Shown here one piece after another: positions 33,301-48,300 of a stretch of 64,000 nt of DNA. A program made the translations under genes and the position numbers. Position 1 is the first letter of the stretch. Each line of letters begins with the position of its first letter. The stretch is from Meghimatium bilineatum (Eukaryota; Mollusca; Gastropoda; Stylommatophora; Philomycidae). The stretch covers positions 14,789,360 to 14,853,359 of the forward strand of contig CM067311.1 in assembly GCA_034231615.1 (NCBI GenBank), in the 5' to 3' direction. The notes beneath the pieces were generated by a model. The model made no database searches, had not been told where the DNA came from, and saw only the letters and a program-made list of their open reading frames with translations.

Positions 33301-36300
33301 CCTCAGAGGGAGTTCTGACATAGTCCACCCACTACACAATGAGATCCCTGTGTCAAGGAAATAGGCTTGATAGATAAATAGTGGATGGTCATGCCGAGGA
33401 TACTTTTAAACAGATCTGCGTCCCAAAAGGCATAACTCCTGGTGAGGAACTGATAACTATTGCTATGGTTGTTCAAGAGGCAATCAAGACCGTCATTACA
33501 CTCAATAGAGAAAGCAGGGAACACAGCCCAGTGAGTGTAAACTTTGTCAAGGCAAAGGCACTCATCCATCAGCATGCCGATGATACAGATGTTGTGATTT
33601 ACACGGACATCCATCACCACTGATGCGCATGGGCCTTTACTGCCAGAGCAAAAGGAATAACAGTACATGAAGCCAGTGGTGCCTTTACCACAACAACAAT
33701 CAGTCTAACAATGGAAGTATTTGCCATAAATGCAGGCACATTGGTTGGAATTGCAAGCCTATTCCCATGCATGCATACTAAGTGACCCAATGTTTGTTTG
33801 TTTTTCGTTCGCTCCATTGTAACCATCACGGATATCCGTGCGATTTCCGCCGGGAGCGTGATTACGTTGTGCCACCATTATGCGCCTTGTAGGCCTAGCA
33901 CATCCGATTTCGGCATGCCTTGACAATTCGGGTAGGCTACCCTTAGCCTGTGACAGCCTCTATATCTGTCTCCAGGCACGCGTAGTGGAGACTCTTCGCC
34001 CAGACGATTTTTTGCTCTCGTCTGACTCGAACGAGGTGTTCCACTGTCTATGAACTTGCCTCGTGTAATTGGACGTGCTGTGCCTGTGCCCATTGGGTAC
34101 TGAACCGTTTCTTATCCGTGAGCCTGGTTCCTTAAGGGGAAGAACTCAACAGAGTAGTTGGACCCTGGCTCTTTCGCCGTCTTAGCCGGGGTGTCATTCA
34201 CCGACATCGTGTACCCCTTGTCCAAGTTCGAGTCTCACACCACGCGTTTGAGAGCAAGGCGTTCTCGAGCTGAACGTCCTTGTCCCAATAGCGCCTGAGC
34301 CCATCAGGTACTGAAGCCTTTCTCTCTCCAAGTGTATTTCCGGTATAGGAAAACTTGACAGTAGAGTTGGGCCAGGGCTAAATCGTTGTCCCTTTTGTGC
34401 CTGAGCCCATCGGGTACGGAACCCTTTCTCTCTGCAAGTGTACATCCGTTATAGGAAACCTTGACAGTAGAGTTGGGCCAGGACTACCATCGTTGTCCCT
34501 TTCTTGCCTAAGCCCATCGGGTACAGAACCCTTTCTCTTCGCGAGCATATTTCCGGCTTAGGAAGGCTCGACATAAGAGTTGGGTTAGGTCTTCTTGCTT
34601 TACCAAATGCCAATGGATGGGTCTGGGTCTCTGCCTGTAAGGAACACAGGTAACTAGAAGCTCGTCTCAAGCTGACGGAGCTTGTAGTTCCCCTTTCCTA
34701 GGGACTTTTCACTTTCTATTTGCAGTTCGCACTGCCCTCTAGCGCTGTTCTGCCCTTTCATTGTTTCATTGTACTCGGTATGAAATCTATTTGTCTCTCG
34801 CCATGCATCTACCTTTACGTGCATTTTACATTGGCCGCCCCTCCAATGTTCGGACTGGACTGACTAGCTTCACTGTATGTCGACAGTGTCGCTATATGTG
34901 GTGATGCTGGTGGTATCGGAGATATTGTCTGTCTTGTGCAGTCAAATCTCTTTCCATCTGCTACCTCCACATTCTCGGACACGATCCCCAAATGATTTGG
35001 CCAGAATCAGCTCGAGCTGCTGTATTTCTGTTTCCAGGGTGCACCGCGTGGAGGTACATTTGGGATCTTGGTTATCTGCTAACCCTGGGTCCGCCTCGAG
35101 CAATGCGTTCCCTTTGCACCCCAGTGACCCAATGAATATGATTCAGAAAGTCAAAACAGGTGATGTACTTAGGGGTGGAGTTATTAGAAAGAGCTAAAAT
35201 GCGGGCATCACTACGAAAACTCACTCTTTGTTCCCAGATACACGGGCGTGGAGGGAAATGAACAGGCCAGCCAATTAGCTAGCCTCGCCACCACAACAGA
35301 TGGTTAGCCTATGGACCGAGCAGACATACTCATTGCTCTTCATGAGTCCTCATGATCAGAGGATATTGAGATGAACATGAGTAAATATCGAGAAAGCACG
35401 AATTAGGAGTGAGGATGGGCATGGCCCATAGAGAACACCTGACAAAGATTTCAAAAAGAGCAGTGAACCAACATAGAACCAGAACCATCAGCCGTTATAC
35501 CCTGAGAGATCTACTGAAGCAGAGATCTGAGCACCTATGGACGTGTCTGGTGTGTGAAGAGAATAATCAACATACCGGGTATCTAATACCTATTGATAAT
35601 TTGGCTCTGTGTGTGTGTGTGTGTGTGCACATGCAATTTTGACGTACTAGAGATGAAGTTAACCCTTTCATTTGCATTTCTTGGAACTGTAGAAGACTTG
35701 ATCCTTTGTTCTGGCAATTAGCTTGATAATCATTATAACAAATGACTTAAAGACTAAGTCTTTCTATGTTGACTGTAATTAGACTTACGTAAAACACAGG
35801 TTTATATTTCGTCTCAATGGGACATGACAGACTATATCTAAAACTAGTGGGTAATGATGGGCAATGATGAGCACACAAGAAATCATAAAATTACAATACA
35901 CAAATCACATTCAACGTTTCAACCAAAAGGTCTTTATCAAGGTTTCACGCAGTTACCTTGTATTGATTGATATGTTGACTGTAGTGACTAGAGTAGAAAA
36001 CAAGAAACAGTTTAACGTTTAAAATTGGGAATGGAGGTACAGGAGTAATCTTAGGAAATAATATAAACAATGCGGGTGACTGCAACTGAGATTTAAAAGA
36101 AGCACAGCAATGAAGCTGACAAAATTAAAAAAAAATTAAACTAATTATGGCAGGGTACTAACATAAGAACCAAATTGTGCTTATTACAAACATGTCTGTT
36201 TCCAGTGGCAACAAGGATGTGATGCATGGACACTAAATAAAACATTGTCCAAGAGAATAATACCATTTGAATTAAAGTGCCACAGAAGAGTTCTGAGAAT

Positions 36301-39300
36301 ACCATGGACAGCAAGGAAAACAAACCAAAAGGTGCTAAGCACAATCAGCTTCAAAGAGGGCTGGCTTCTGAACACCATATTAAAGAAAAAGCTGATTTTT
36401 TCAGTCACGTTAAGAGACATGACAGTATAGAGAGAGTGATATTGAAAGAGATGATAGAAGGTAACAGTGGTCAAGGCCAACCAAGACGCCGGCTGACAGA
36501 AGACATACAGAAGTGCCTGCACATGTACCTAAAGGATGTGGGACAGCTTGCTCAAGACCGGGGAGAATTCAGTAGATTCATAAGGAAGACTACCATCTAG
36601 AAAGAATATACCACATGATGATGATGAATGGAGGTGCATCTAAATATGTGGGAAATTAGAAAGATTGCATGATTACTGTCAGCCAAATCAACTGTAAATG
36701 TTGATTACTATGACACAAATACAACTCTTACAACTAACTAGCCCCAATCTGTAATACTAGACTATAGACTGTCATGAACAACTCTCCAACAGAGCATGTC
36801 GTCCTGTTAAAACTTGGGTTCGTAGTCACTTGTCTTGTCTTATTTTTTCCATCTGTGCCATTAGGCGTTATGAGGCCGAAGTCTTCTGTCTTTTGCTAAC
36901 TGTGCTGTCGCTGACGTAGTGTAGCCTTGATACTCTAGCATTTCTCTGATGTCATATATCCATCTTCCCTTTCGTCTGGGTCTTCCCCTGTTTCTCTTTT
37001 CAGATGATCTGTTATTGAAGGATATCGATGGAATGCAATCTTATTCCATTCTGATCAGGTGGCCAAATCATTTGATTTTTTGAGTGTCTATGTATTCTTT
37101 GCACGATATTGTTTCTTAGTCATTGCTTAAAGCATATTACAAGTCTTATATTTTTCCCAAACCAAGCAGGAATGGCGCCAAGTTGTCTCTTGAAGACACA
37201 GTATGTTCAGTAATGCAGTACTATCACTATTTCTTCTGCGTTATTTCTCAAACTCATGAAAATTAACAAGAAGTTGTCTGGAGAACAGAATGCGTTGTGT
37301 CATGGATGGTTTACAGCTTTGCTGCGATATCTATGCCTTTCAGTCAGGATGACCGAAGTCTCATTCATCTTCAGCATGTGTTTAGGTCACTTTAACCCTA
37401 TATGGAATGGGACAGCAAACTCCACCCCATAACCTCCATAGTCGCCTCATCTTCTTCTTCTGTGTTCATTCTCAAACTCCTGCAGATTAGCAGGATGTAG
37501 TCCGGAGAACAGATTGTGTTGTGTCATGGTTTACAGCATTGCTGTGATATCTGCACCTTTCTGCCTGACACATCCGACTGAGGCAGGGCTTTGGGTCACT
37601 GACCCTATATGGGATGGGACAGCCAACTCCATCCCATAACCTCCTTAGTTGCCTTTTACGACATACGAGGAAGGTAAACAGTGTTGCTATTCTATGCTAC
37701 CCTTTCAGGCCCCGGCAACACACGGGCAATAGTCGCCTCAGATATGCATACAGTAATACATGCACAAATCTTAGAATTTTCAAAGTTTCAGCTAACCTGT
37801 TACAATCATCGAAAATCATGCATATAGTAAACATTAGTTACTATTCTTTGGGGCCCTGATAACACACAATCGCTAGCTATCACTTTATCTGAGTGTCACT
37901 ATGTATTTTGTACTCATACTAACAGTATCTTGCATTTTTATTTTATATTTTTTTTAATAGCGAAAGAAAGATGTAAATAACATGAGGTCTCCAAAACTGA
38001 AAGCCCACTTTAAAACCTTTGTGAAGCTTTGGAACAAAAGAAAATTGCCTCACAAGTATTACAGAGGATGTGCTATTGACGTGTACAATGAAGACAAGAC
38101 ACCATCACTGTCTTACTCTGACACTACAAAGCAGTCAGTTAATACTCAATATTCAGCAGTAGATAATGCAGATAAATGCTCGACTTTCCTTCCACCTCCA
38201 TTTGACCTGAGCTGTGATGAGATTTTGGAAGACGTTGGTTCTCCTTTTTCCACATTTGGAAAATCTGGAGATCTTGCAAGTCCAACTGTACTGACAGAAC
38301 AGGTAAATATTTAACCATATCCACCTTACAGTCGCATCGCTTCTACTGGCAGACAAATATAGTTGCCGCCAGGGACTTTTTTATTTTACATGTTTCATTG
38401 TGATCTATATTACATTATTAGTTTGCACTGGGTTATCCCTGGCAATGACCTTTACATAGGTCACAGTTCATGCTTTCTATGAATATTTACATTGTGGAAA
38501 TATTATGTCACACTGATTTTTGATGAATTTTTCAAAATTTGCAGAGTTTTTACACAATTTTTTTGCATTGGAGGATATTGTAGTATTACAAATATAATAT
38601 AATTTAATAATTAAAATATAAATATAATTTGGCTATTTTTGGTGGGTGCTTGGAAAAAGTAATAACTTTTTTGTAGTTAGAGATTTTCTTCTTCTTCAGC
38701 GTTCATTCTCAAACTCCTGCTGAATTCTCTTGTAGCAGGACCATTGTCCTACTAGATTTCCAGCAGGATGTTGTCCAGAGAATGGAAATGCGTTGTGTCG
38801 CCGTTTTATTTGCGCCAATGGCCCGACACATCCGTCTTCGGCGGAAAGAGATTTTAAATTAATGTTTTGAAATATTAATAAAGAATTGAATGCTAAATCT
38901 ATTTGTATAAGTTTTGTTTGTGTATGTGTAATACAAGAGGTGTGAGAAAGTGATGGAAGATTGAAAATGAAAAAGTATACCATTCATTGTTTGACAGAAG
39001 CTTCTTCGAGTGTTGTAATGTTATAACAGTTTTCAGTTCTTTTGCTTTTATATATGCTGCTGTAAACTTTAATTCCTGCAAGTCTTCCTGTTGGAGGATG
39101 TAGGCAGGGTTGTTGTAACTGTATGATTAAGGATCATGACTTTTCTGTTGCCACCATGTATTATTTAACCACAATGATAAAAATGATCTTAACCTTCACC
39201 GCACTTTGGTTAAGCGTGATTGACAAAAAAAAAGATGGTGGCTGTTTACTGTTGTCGGGTGCACTCGCTCAATGAGACATTGTGCGAAATAGGCCTACCA

Positions 39301-42300
39301 CAGCCTGTATATAGTTCGGGACATGCGCAATCGAAGCCGGTACATTCCCACATCCTACATGATCATTGTAAAGATGGAAGTTACATGTTGTATAGCAATT
39401 AATCTGACCACATCTGCACACTGATACGATGCCATGATGGTGGATCGGTTTTATAGACCTTTCTTTCATCGTATTTTGAATAAAAAAACATTGAATTGTG
39501 GCTTGAATCATGAATTATTTAGTTTCACATCCGTGAATATACATAATGTCGTGTTGGTTTGGGAACTTGTAGATGTTTGATATAGAATATGTTGAAGTGG
39601 CACCAAAAATGACTCTAGGCCTAAGCTCAAAGAACGATTTTACTGCAAATCTACATGTTTTATACAGTTCCCCCGGCAATATTTTGATAATTTCGCAATG
39701 AAAGAATATAAATACAACAGATTTGCGTGTGATTTAGTGTACAGTGTTGCCAAGGAATTAGATAAGTAAGGTAAGTTATTTTTTCCAAATTTTTTTCCTC
39801 TTTATTTGTTATAAAATATATGGGGTTTTTTTTGTGAAAAACGTCTTTACCACTTTCTCATATGTCTGGTATCACACACACAAGTACATAAATTACACCA
39901 ATATATGCAGAATTCAATTCTTTATTTATATGTGCAAATATTATTTAAATATCTTTAGGAACCAAAAAATTATCACATTTTCAAAACAGTCACCATCAAT
40001 AACGCAAATTTTCAAAAAGAATCCGGTGGCATGGATACGTTTCGTATTTTTTAATCTGGCTTGCTAAAGGTTAATTCACTCTGGTCTGCACAGTTTTGAG
40101 GCCAGCATCCCAACCTTGAAATCGCCCTCCACGCCTAGTTTGTTATTCATTGGGACTACAATTTTGCAAGAACTACTTAGTCTGAATTTTAGCTATATAT
40201 GGTACTTCTCACTGTTCCACATATCAAATTAATCATGCTATCACTCAGAAAGCATATGTGCTTCTTCTTCTGCGTTCAGCATCTGTGGTCATGCTATACC
40301 GTCAGGCCTGTCGTCAAGACAAAATCCACTGTCTTCTCCAGGTCAGAGCGGCTGCCCCATAGCTTTTGCCTCAAGTATCCTCTGGCCAGGTCTGCCGTCT
40401 CTGCTCTTTGTATGTTGGGCAGTCCTGAAGTATGTGTTCCGGGGTCTGGGTTCCGGATCCACATGGACATTCATATGTGTATGAGAGCATATGTGCTAAT
40501 TTTGTCATAAAATATTCTGTTATATTTTTCAGGTAGATAATGCAAGTCATTATGTTAAACACAAAGAGGAAATCAGTTCACAGAGACATAAGATATATCA
40601 CTGTGTAAGTAACGTTAAAACCCGTTGCATGTTTTCATACATGGAATTGTAATTCTTTATATAAAGGAAAAAAATTTTTGTAAACATTTATAATATGCAG
40701 TCTTCCTCAATATCTTTGTAATGATAATGTTATGTTAAGTGAATTAATAAGATCGATTATGTGATTTAATAAATAATCATGCACATAATGCACGTGTGTT
40801 GCTGGGGCCCGAAAGGGGAGCAAAGAATAGCAACGCTGTTTACCTTCCATGCATGTCGTAAAAGGCAACTAAGGAGGTTAATGGATAGAGTTGGCTGTTC
40901 CATTCCATATAGGGTCAGTGACACAAAGCCATGCTGAAGTTGGATGTGTCAAGCCGAAAGGCGCAGATATTGCAGCAATGATGTAAACCATGACACAACG
41001 CATTCCGTTCTCCCGTCTACATCCTGCTAATCTGCAGGAGTTTGAGAATGAACGCAGAAGAAGAAGAAGAAGCAGTAGGTATTTCATATTCAGAAAAATC
41101 TAAATCCTTGGAATTGAAACAAACATGGTAGCAAACCAGATTAAAGTTCATACCTAAGTCAGATGTGCTGGGCCGTAAGATTCAAAATATTGCAGCTTTG
41201 CTTCAAATTGTAGTGCATATGTTTTGTTTTCAAGTACAATGAAATCTCTCTATAGCATATCCCTTTATTACAAATTTCCCGATATAACTTCAAAATCCCC
41301 AATTATATTTATTCAGTATTGTTTGTACAAATTTCTGTGATTACGTACATTTTTTGTTGGTCTGGACCAAGTTTTTATAATGGAATTTGACTGTACAAAT
41401 TTGTTCTTAAGCCTGCATTCCCAGTTCAACTGGAATTATTTTGTAAATAACCAGCCCCTAGCTCTCCTCCGCTAAGGAAATGAGGACTAGATCTTCTGGG
41501 AAAGTAAAGGCAGTGGGCATGATACTGACCACATCATCCATTTCTTGCTGTTGGTTAATGAAAAATACAAGCATAACACTATATTCCCTGATATGTCTCA
41601 GGTATGTGTAATGGAAAATTTACTTACAAGTACAAAGGGAGTTACGCAACAGCTCTCAAACTCCTGCAGATTAGCAGGATTTGGGGGGCAAAAAGCGAAT
41701 GCTGAAGAAGAAGAAGAAGCAGGATTAATTCAGAGAATATTTTTGTGTCATGGTTTACAGCTTAACTACAATATCCGCACCTTTCAGCCTGACACATCCG
41801 ATTTCAACATGGCTATTGGGTCACCCTGACCCTCTATGGGATGGTACAGCCAACCTCCACCTTAAATACACATTAGTCACTTCTTACAACGTGTATGGCA
41901 GGTAGCAGCACTGCTATTCTTTGTTCCATGTTTGTGTCCCAGCAATAAATGTGTGATTGACATGCGTGTTCTTGTTAATGAATTTGAAAATTGCTGATAG
42001 CCTTACACTGGCTACAAAGGTCCTTCTACAGGTCGGACATGGGATTATCATTATAGATGGTGTTCAATCTGCCTATGTTTTTATTAGTCAATCTCCACTG
42101 TTGAGCTGCTGTCTTGTCTTATTTTTTCACAAGATCTTCCTATATATTGTTGTTTATGATAAAAACTTTCAGTGAGGTATTTAACAAGTCCTTGTAGTAA
42201 TTCTCTTAGTCACCTTTAGAACACATTTTTGGATGTGAAACATTTGACTAAGTACCCAATGTGCAAAGTGGTTATAACTGATTGCCAATTTAATACTTCT

Positions 42301-45300
42301 GGTTCATGTTTGGTAAACGTGCCTACCTTCCAACTTTTTATAAAATCTGCGCCGATCACAAATTTTGTGTAATTCTGTGAGGTCACTAACTGTCCGCTGA
42401 TACGAAATGACTAACGTAATGGTACGTTTGGTGATCTTATCAGCGACCGATAAACATGTAGTACATCTGTTACAGTTGGGAGGAGTGCTTCCGGATGCAC
42501 AGATGTGCGATCCACATACTGAGAGCCCCCACTCATAAAACTCTCCTAAAGTAAGTATCTCCACTTACTCCCACTGATGGGTAATTGTAACCAAGGAAAA
42601 TAATCGCTGAAAAATGTATCATTTATTTTATTTCACTTTCCACAAAAAAAGGTAGTTTTGGCAGTAAGTACATATTAACAAAAATGGTACGCCCGTTTAC
42701 CAAGCATGAACCATACTTTTTAATACCACCAAGACTAGATGTGTCTAGCCATGGTGACACAACACATTTTCGTTCTATGGATTACATTCTGCTGGAAATC
42801 TAGTTGGACCAACCTGCTACAAGAGATATGCAGTGAGAGTTTGAGACTGAACCAGAGACAAATATATTTATGTTACCACTAGTTTCATGATGTCTTATGT
42901 TGTTTTGATGTCTTCATGCAATGTGACAAACCATTTTAGTTAAACATTATCCTTACATGATATGTGTGCTCTCATATTTTTTAGGACAAGAATTCACCAC
43001 GTGGAAGTCCACCAAAATTTGCTACTATTTCTCGTTCGTAAGTTTGCAAATTTCATCATTTAATATATTTATTGAGATGATGATTATATATTTTAGCTGT
43101 GATATGCCTCTTGGTTTCATAGTTGGATTAAATTAAACAAGCTTGCAAATATAAGGTGCTCACAAGAATACAAACTTACAAAACGTAGACAGATCAATGC
43201 ATGCATACTTCTTGTATTGACATACGGATGCAAAAGCTGGAAATCCACACAAGAAATAGACAATAGAATTTTTTTAATCCTTATAAAACAAGTACCTTTG
43301 AAGAATATTAAACATAAAATGGACAGATTTTGAAATACGCAATTCACCAAAGGAAGAAACAAACCAAGGCTTCCTCATCACATAGGCCAAGTGACACAAA
43401 AGTCATGCTGAAGTCTGATGTGTTGGGCCGAAAGGCACATATATTGTAGTCAACCTGTATTTTATATATATATTGCAGCTGATTGAATGTAAACGACACA
43501 TTGAATTCTCTAGACTATATCCAACTGACGTAGGAGTTTGAGAATGAAAGGTGAAGAGAATAGTTCTATATTTTTAGAACTTTTCATTGGTGCAACTACT
43601 GAAAGTGCATTCTTGAAAGATACACGACCAACCATAGACAGTCACAACCACAATGAACTCCACAAAATCTTGTCTAATTCACCCATCCAGAGTAGAAGCT
43701 TTTCCAAGAAGGAAGCATATGACGTGACCTAGAACACCACAATGAGCTGAAGTGCAGACATACCTTTTTTCTGTCTGTAAACTGCAAATATTTGCTAGAA
43801 TGTTGGAACAATACTGAAAATAGTTGCTAGAATGTTGGAACAATACTGGAAATAGTTGCTAGAATGTTGGAACAATACTGCAGATAGTTGCTAGAATGTT
43901 GGAACAATACTGGAAATGGAAAGAATAGTGTAAATCTTTCTTTTTGCGCTATACCCCTTTATGCCTCGCATCATCACGGGTGGAAGAGTTCTCTGGAGAC
44001 AGCCCTTTTGCTTTTTATTTCTGTAATCCATCTTTTGCATGGTCTGTCCATGGCTTTGTATCCATTGTGGCTGTATAGTAATGCTTTTTGAGGGGCACTA
44101 TCTGATGATAGTCTGGAAACATGTGGGAACCACTTAATCTGTTGTTTTCTGATGTAATCCAGGATTGGCATTGTGTTTGTTAGTCTTCTGATGTTTTCAT
44201 TTCTGATTCTGTCTCTTATTGTTACTGCAAGAATTCTACGTAGACAAGTCATTTCTGTTGTAACAAGTTTTCTTAATACAACAATGATGATAAGCTCTGT
44301 GATAAATCAAGAAATTGAAACAGCAGTTCAATTTATACAAGAGATAAAACTGCAGATATAGACATTAATAGCGAATAAAAGAAGAAGAAGCGGGTTGTAA
44401 TTTCCTACGTCACCAAAAGAAATCCATGATAAAGTCGCAACGAAAACATAACTTACCTTCATGTGATGACTACCATCTACGTAACGGACAAGAAAAGGTC
44501 ATCATATTTCGACTCAGAACTGGACACAATAGACTAAAGTCATGTACACAAAATTGTACAATTGACACATTACTAAAGTGTACATGTGGGTAAGCCGACC
44601 AAACTTCAGAGCGTATCCTTCAAGAATGGGCAAACATGACACATTAAGGTGTACATACTGGTCTTCTGATACACCTATGAATGTTAAACTCTATGGTACA
44701 AATCAAGAAATGGAAAACACTGTCCAATTTATGCAAGAAACAACACTACATATATAGACATTGTTAATCACCAATTTATACAAGATACAACACTACATAT
44801 ATAGACATTGTTAATCACCAATTTATACAAGAAACAACACTACAGATATAGACATTGTTAATCACAAATTTATACAAGAAACAACACTGCAGATATAGAC
44901 ATTGTTAACGAACAAAAGAAGTAATTCCCTACTTAGTAGTTGCTTCTCAGCTGAAGAACATGTATATATATATCTTTTAATCATTTATACTCAGGATTCC
45001 GGCAACAAGCCGTCTCAACACATTCACTGCCAAGCTCTGGACATCAGGAGAAGATGTAAAAAACAAACAAGTGTCTGGTTTCAAGCACCCTGGCCCACAC
45101 AAACATTTTACCACCTCATCAATTTCAAGTCCACCATCAGTTTCTGTAATATCTTCACACAATTACACACCGCCTGGTTGGTTCATATTTTATTTTGAGT
45201 TTTACATTTATTTCTTTGTTTAAAAGAAGTGTTAAATATTGCTTTTCATGACAATTTCTTGATGTAGAACAGAGTTTTTTAAAATGTTTATTTGCAGCAG

Positions 45301-48300
45301 ATTGACAATTTATTTCTCAATCTGATAGGGACTGGTGTGTGTGCTCAGAGTCAAAGGTCTTTTATGATGTATAATGATGAACTTGTACTGATTGCTTGCA
45401 GACTGGTCACTAATAGCTCATGGACCAGTGCCGGTCCACGGACAACCACTTTGAGAAGCACTAATGTAGATTTTTTTAATGTGTGTCTGCCGAAGATGGA
45501 TGTGTTGTGTGCTATTTGTGCAAATCAAACGGCGGTGCAACATATTTCCATTCTCTGGACTACATCCTGCTCGAAATCTAGTAGGACCATTATCCTTCTA
45601 TAAGAGAGATTCAGCAGGAGTTTGAGAATGAATGCTGAAGAAGATACTTTGCGACGGGAGTGGGGTTAGGCCCTTCTTCTTTCCTTTCTTCTTTCTCCCA
45701 CACAGCACCTTATTTGTTATGTTGTTTGTCCATCATAAGTGTTGATGACCATTTATTACATCCATTTTTGAAAATTCAGTTAGAATTATGTCCATGCCTA
45801 ATAGTTCGTAGATGGCTAATAAGCCCTATTCAAATTGCAAATGTTCTTGGATAGTTCGGACATGGAATGACCACTGTAGACAGATTTTGGTCTTCTCCTT
45901 CATCGTTCTTCAGTCAGATATCAGATTACAGCACCAATAGCTTCAATGAATTGTGTGATTCGCTTCAGGTCATCCATGGAACCCCTCAAGTCTGGAAGCA
46001 GTGCCGTCTCAGTAGGCCATATTTTCTCCCTCTCTTCTTGGTAGAGTTGACAGGCATGAAGAATGTGTTCTGCAGTCTCTGGGCTCAGTCCACAGTTGCA
46101 CAGGTCTGTCTCACCAATCTTCAGCTTTCGGAACATGTGACTTCTCAGTCTGTTGTGACCAGTTCGTAGTCTGAAAATGGTGGTTTCTTCCTTGCGTGAC
46201 ATTTGGTGGTAGGGGTCATTTGGTTCTGCAGTTGGGTGCATTTGCTTCCACTTTTTCTTATAATCTGCTTTTAACATGGTCTTACTTTCATAGTACATAT
46301 TATGTTTCTATTTTTTCCAGTGATCCCCCTTTCCTTGCCAGGAGATCAGCTTTTTCATTTCCAGGTATGCCACAGTGACCTGGGATCCACTGCAGTACTG
46401 TTTCTTTGGTGGTACTGCTGAGGTGTAGTAAGCAGGCCGTAAGTTCATTCATGCTCGTGTTCTTTGGATCTTTCAATGCCTGCAATACTGACTTTGCATC
46501 CGTTAGAAATACTACATGTCTGTTGTGACTCGGCAAGCAATTCATGAGCATTTTGGCTGCCTCTATTATGGCTTCTATTTCTGCTTTGAAATTTGTGGAA
46601 TGTTTGCCTGTGGGTATGGATTTCTCTATTTCTTTTCCATCTGGTGTTACTATATATATTCCTGATCCTCCATCTAATACTGCCTCTTTCGCTGATCCAT
46701 CTGTATATACATGTGTCCATATATCCTTTGGGTATGCTTTCTGTATGTGATTCTTAGTTGTCTCCTTTAGTACTTGTATAGTAGTTTCTGTTTTCGAAAT
46801 AATGCTTGGTATATTGTCCATAATTCTTGGGAAGTTTCTCCTGTCCCATGTTGGGTATGTGTTAAAGGTGTTTAGTGGTTTTAGGTTTTGTAGGTCTGTA
46901 TCTGTGAGTGATTTCTGGAGCTGGTTAGCGGAATGTAGAAAGCTACCTCTTTTGAGTCGCTCTTTTGTAGGTCTGCTTAGTCTTTGGTGACTCTCCAAAC
47001 ATTTGAACTTTGCATACTGTGTGAGGATCGGATTTTGGTCTATCCATGACTTTCTAGCTACTCTCCACTGTTGAGCTGCTGCATTTCTTCTCTTTTTACA
47101 GGATGATACACCATTTTTGACTGTAGAGTGCCATGTAGATCTATTTTATGCAAGTTCTTCCCATATTTCTTGGCTTATTTAAAAGGCTTTCAGTGAGGTC
47201 TTTAACGAGTACTTGTAGCACTTTTTTTGGCCACCTTGTGATTATGTACCCTTCTCCAGCTCACCATAAAGAAGTATCTTTGGCAGGCAAGGTCTGGGTA
47301 CGTACCAAATGACCTGCCCAATGAATCGGTGTATTCAGCAGAATAGTGTCAATGCTAGGGATACCATATCTGTCAAGGACAGTGGTATCTGGAATCTTAT
47401 CTTATCATCTGATGTTCATAACTTTTCTGAGACAAGTTGTGTGAAAGTTATTGAGTTTCCTCACATGATGTCTATACACAGTCCATGTTTCCCTAGTGTA
47501 TAACAATACTGGAAGTACCCCTGCTCTGTTATACTTTCAGCTTTGTCTGTAGGTTCATGTCATTTCTATGCCACACATTTGCGTACAATCTGCCGCAAGT
47601 GCTGCTGACCTTGATGATCCCTGTATATACTTCATCATCAACGCTGACATTTTGTGATAAAGTACTACATAGGAATGTGAATTTATTCATAACTCTCAGT
47701 GCTACGCAATTTACCTTTATGCACGACTTGAAATAGCTTTTGTCAGGTGCTGGTTGTAACATGACTTGTGTTTTCTCTGTGTTAATGGTATTGATGACAG
47801 TAAACAGTATTAGACATGATGATAAAGAAGATAACAGAACAGTTTCTTCTTCTTCAGCGTTCATTCTCAAACTCCTGCTGGATCTCTATTGCAGTAGGAC
47901 AATGGCTCTATTAGATTTCCAGCAGGATATAGTCCAGAGAATGGAATTGCGTTGTGACGCAGTTTTATTTGCGCCAATGGCCTAACACATCCGTCTTCGG
48001 CGGTACAGAACAGTTTAAGAATAAACATCCTACTCAGATTGGTAAAAACAATTGTATAGATCAGTGTTTCCCAACCTTTTTTTTAACCATGCCCCACCAA
48101 AGTCTTTCTAAAATTCTGATGTATATGACATATACATATTTTTTTTTAAAGTTTTTAAAAATTTACAAATTGCCCCACATTGGGAAACAAGAGTAGAGAT
48201 GATATTATGTGAAGCTTGCTAAAGAGAACAATTCTTACTAAGCAAGCATGCCAAGAAATTCTGTGGGGATTTCACAAGAGGAAAGTCTTACTATGCAAGC

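Noticed and set aside
33878..34670. Several Arg/Gly-rich minus-strand frames of 70-83 codons
   Set aside because: They lie inside the non-coding composite element F and repeat with its 106-bp units.
45292..45603. 103-codon plus frame as the missing gene 2 exon
   Set aside because: In the phase required after 43037 the frame hits TGA within 9-10 codons, and its second half is SINE B.
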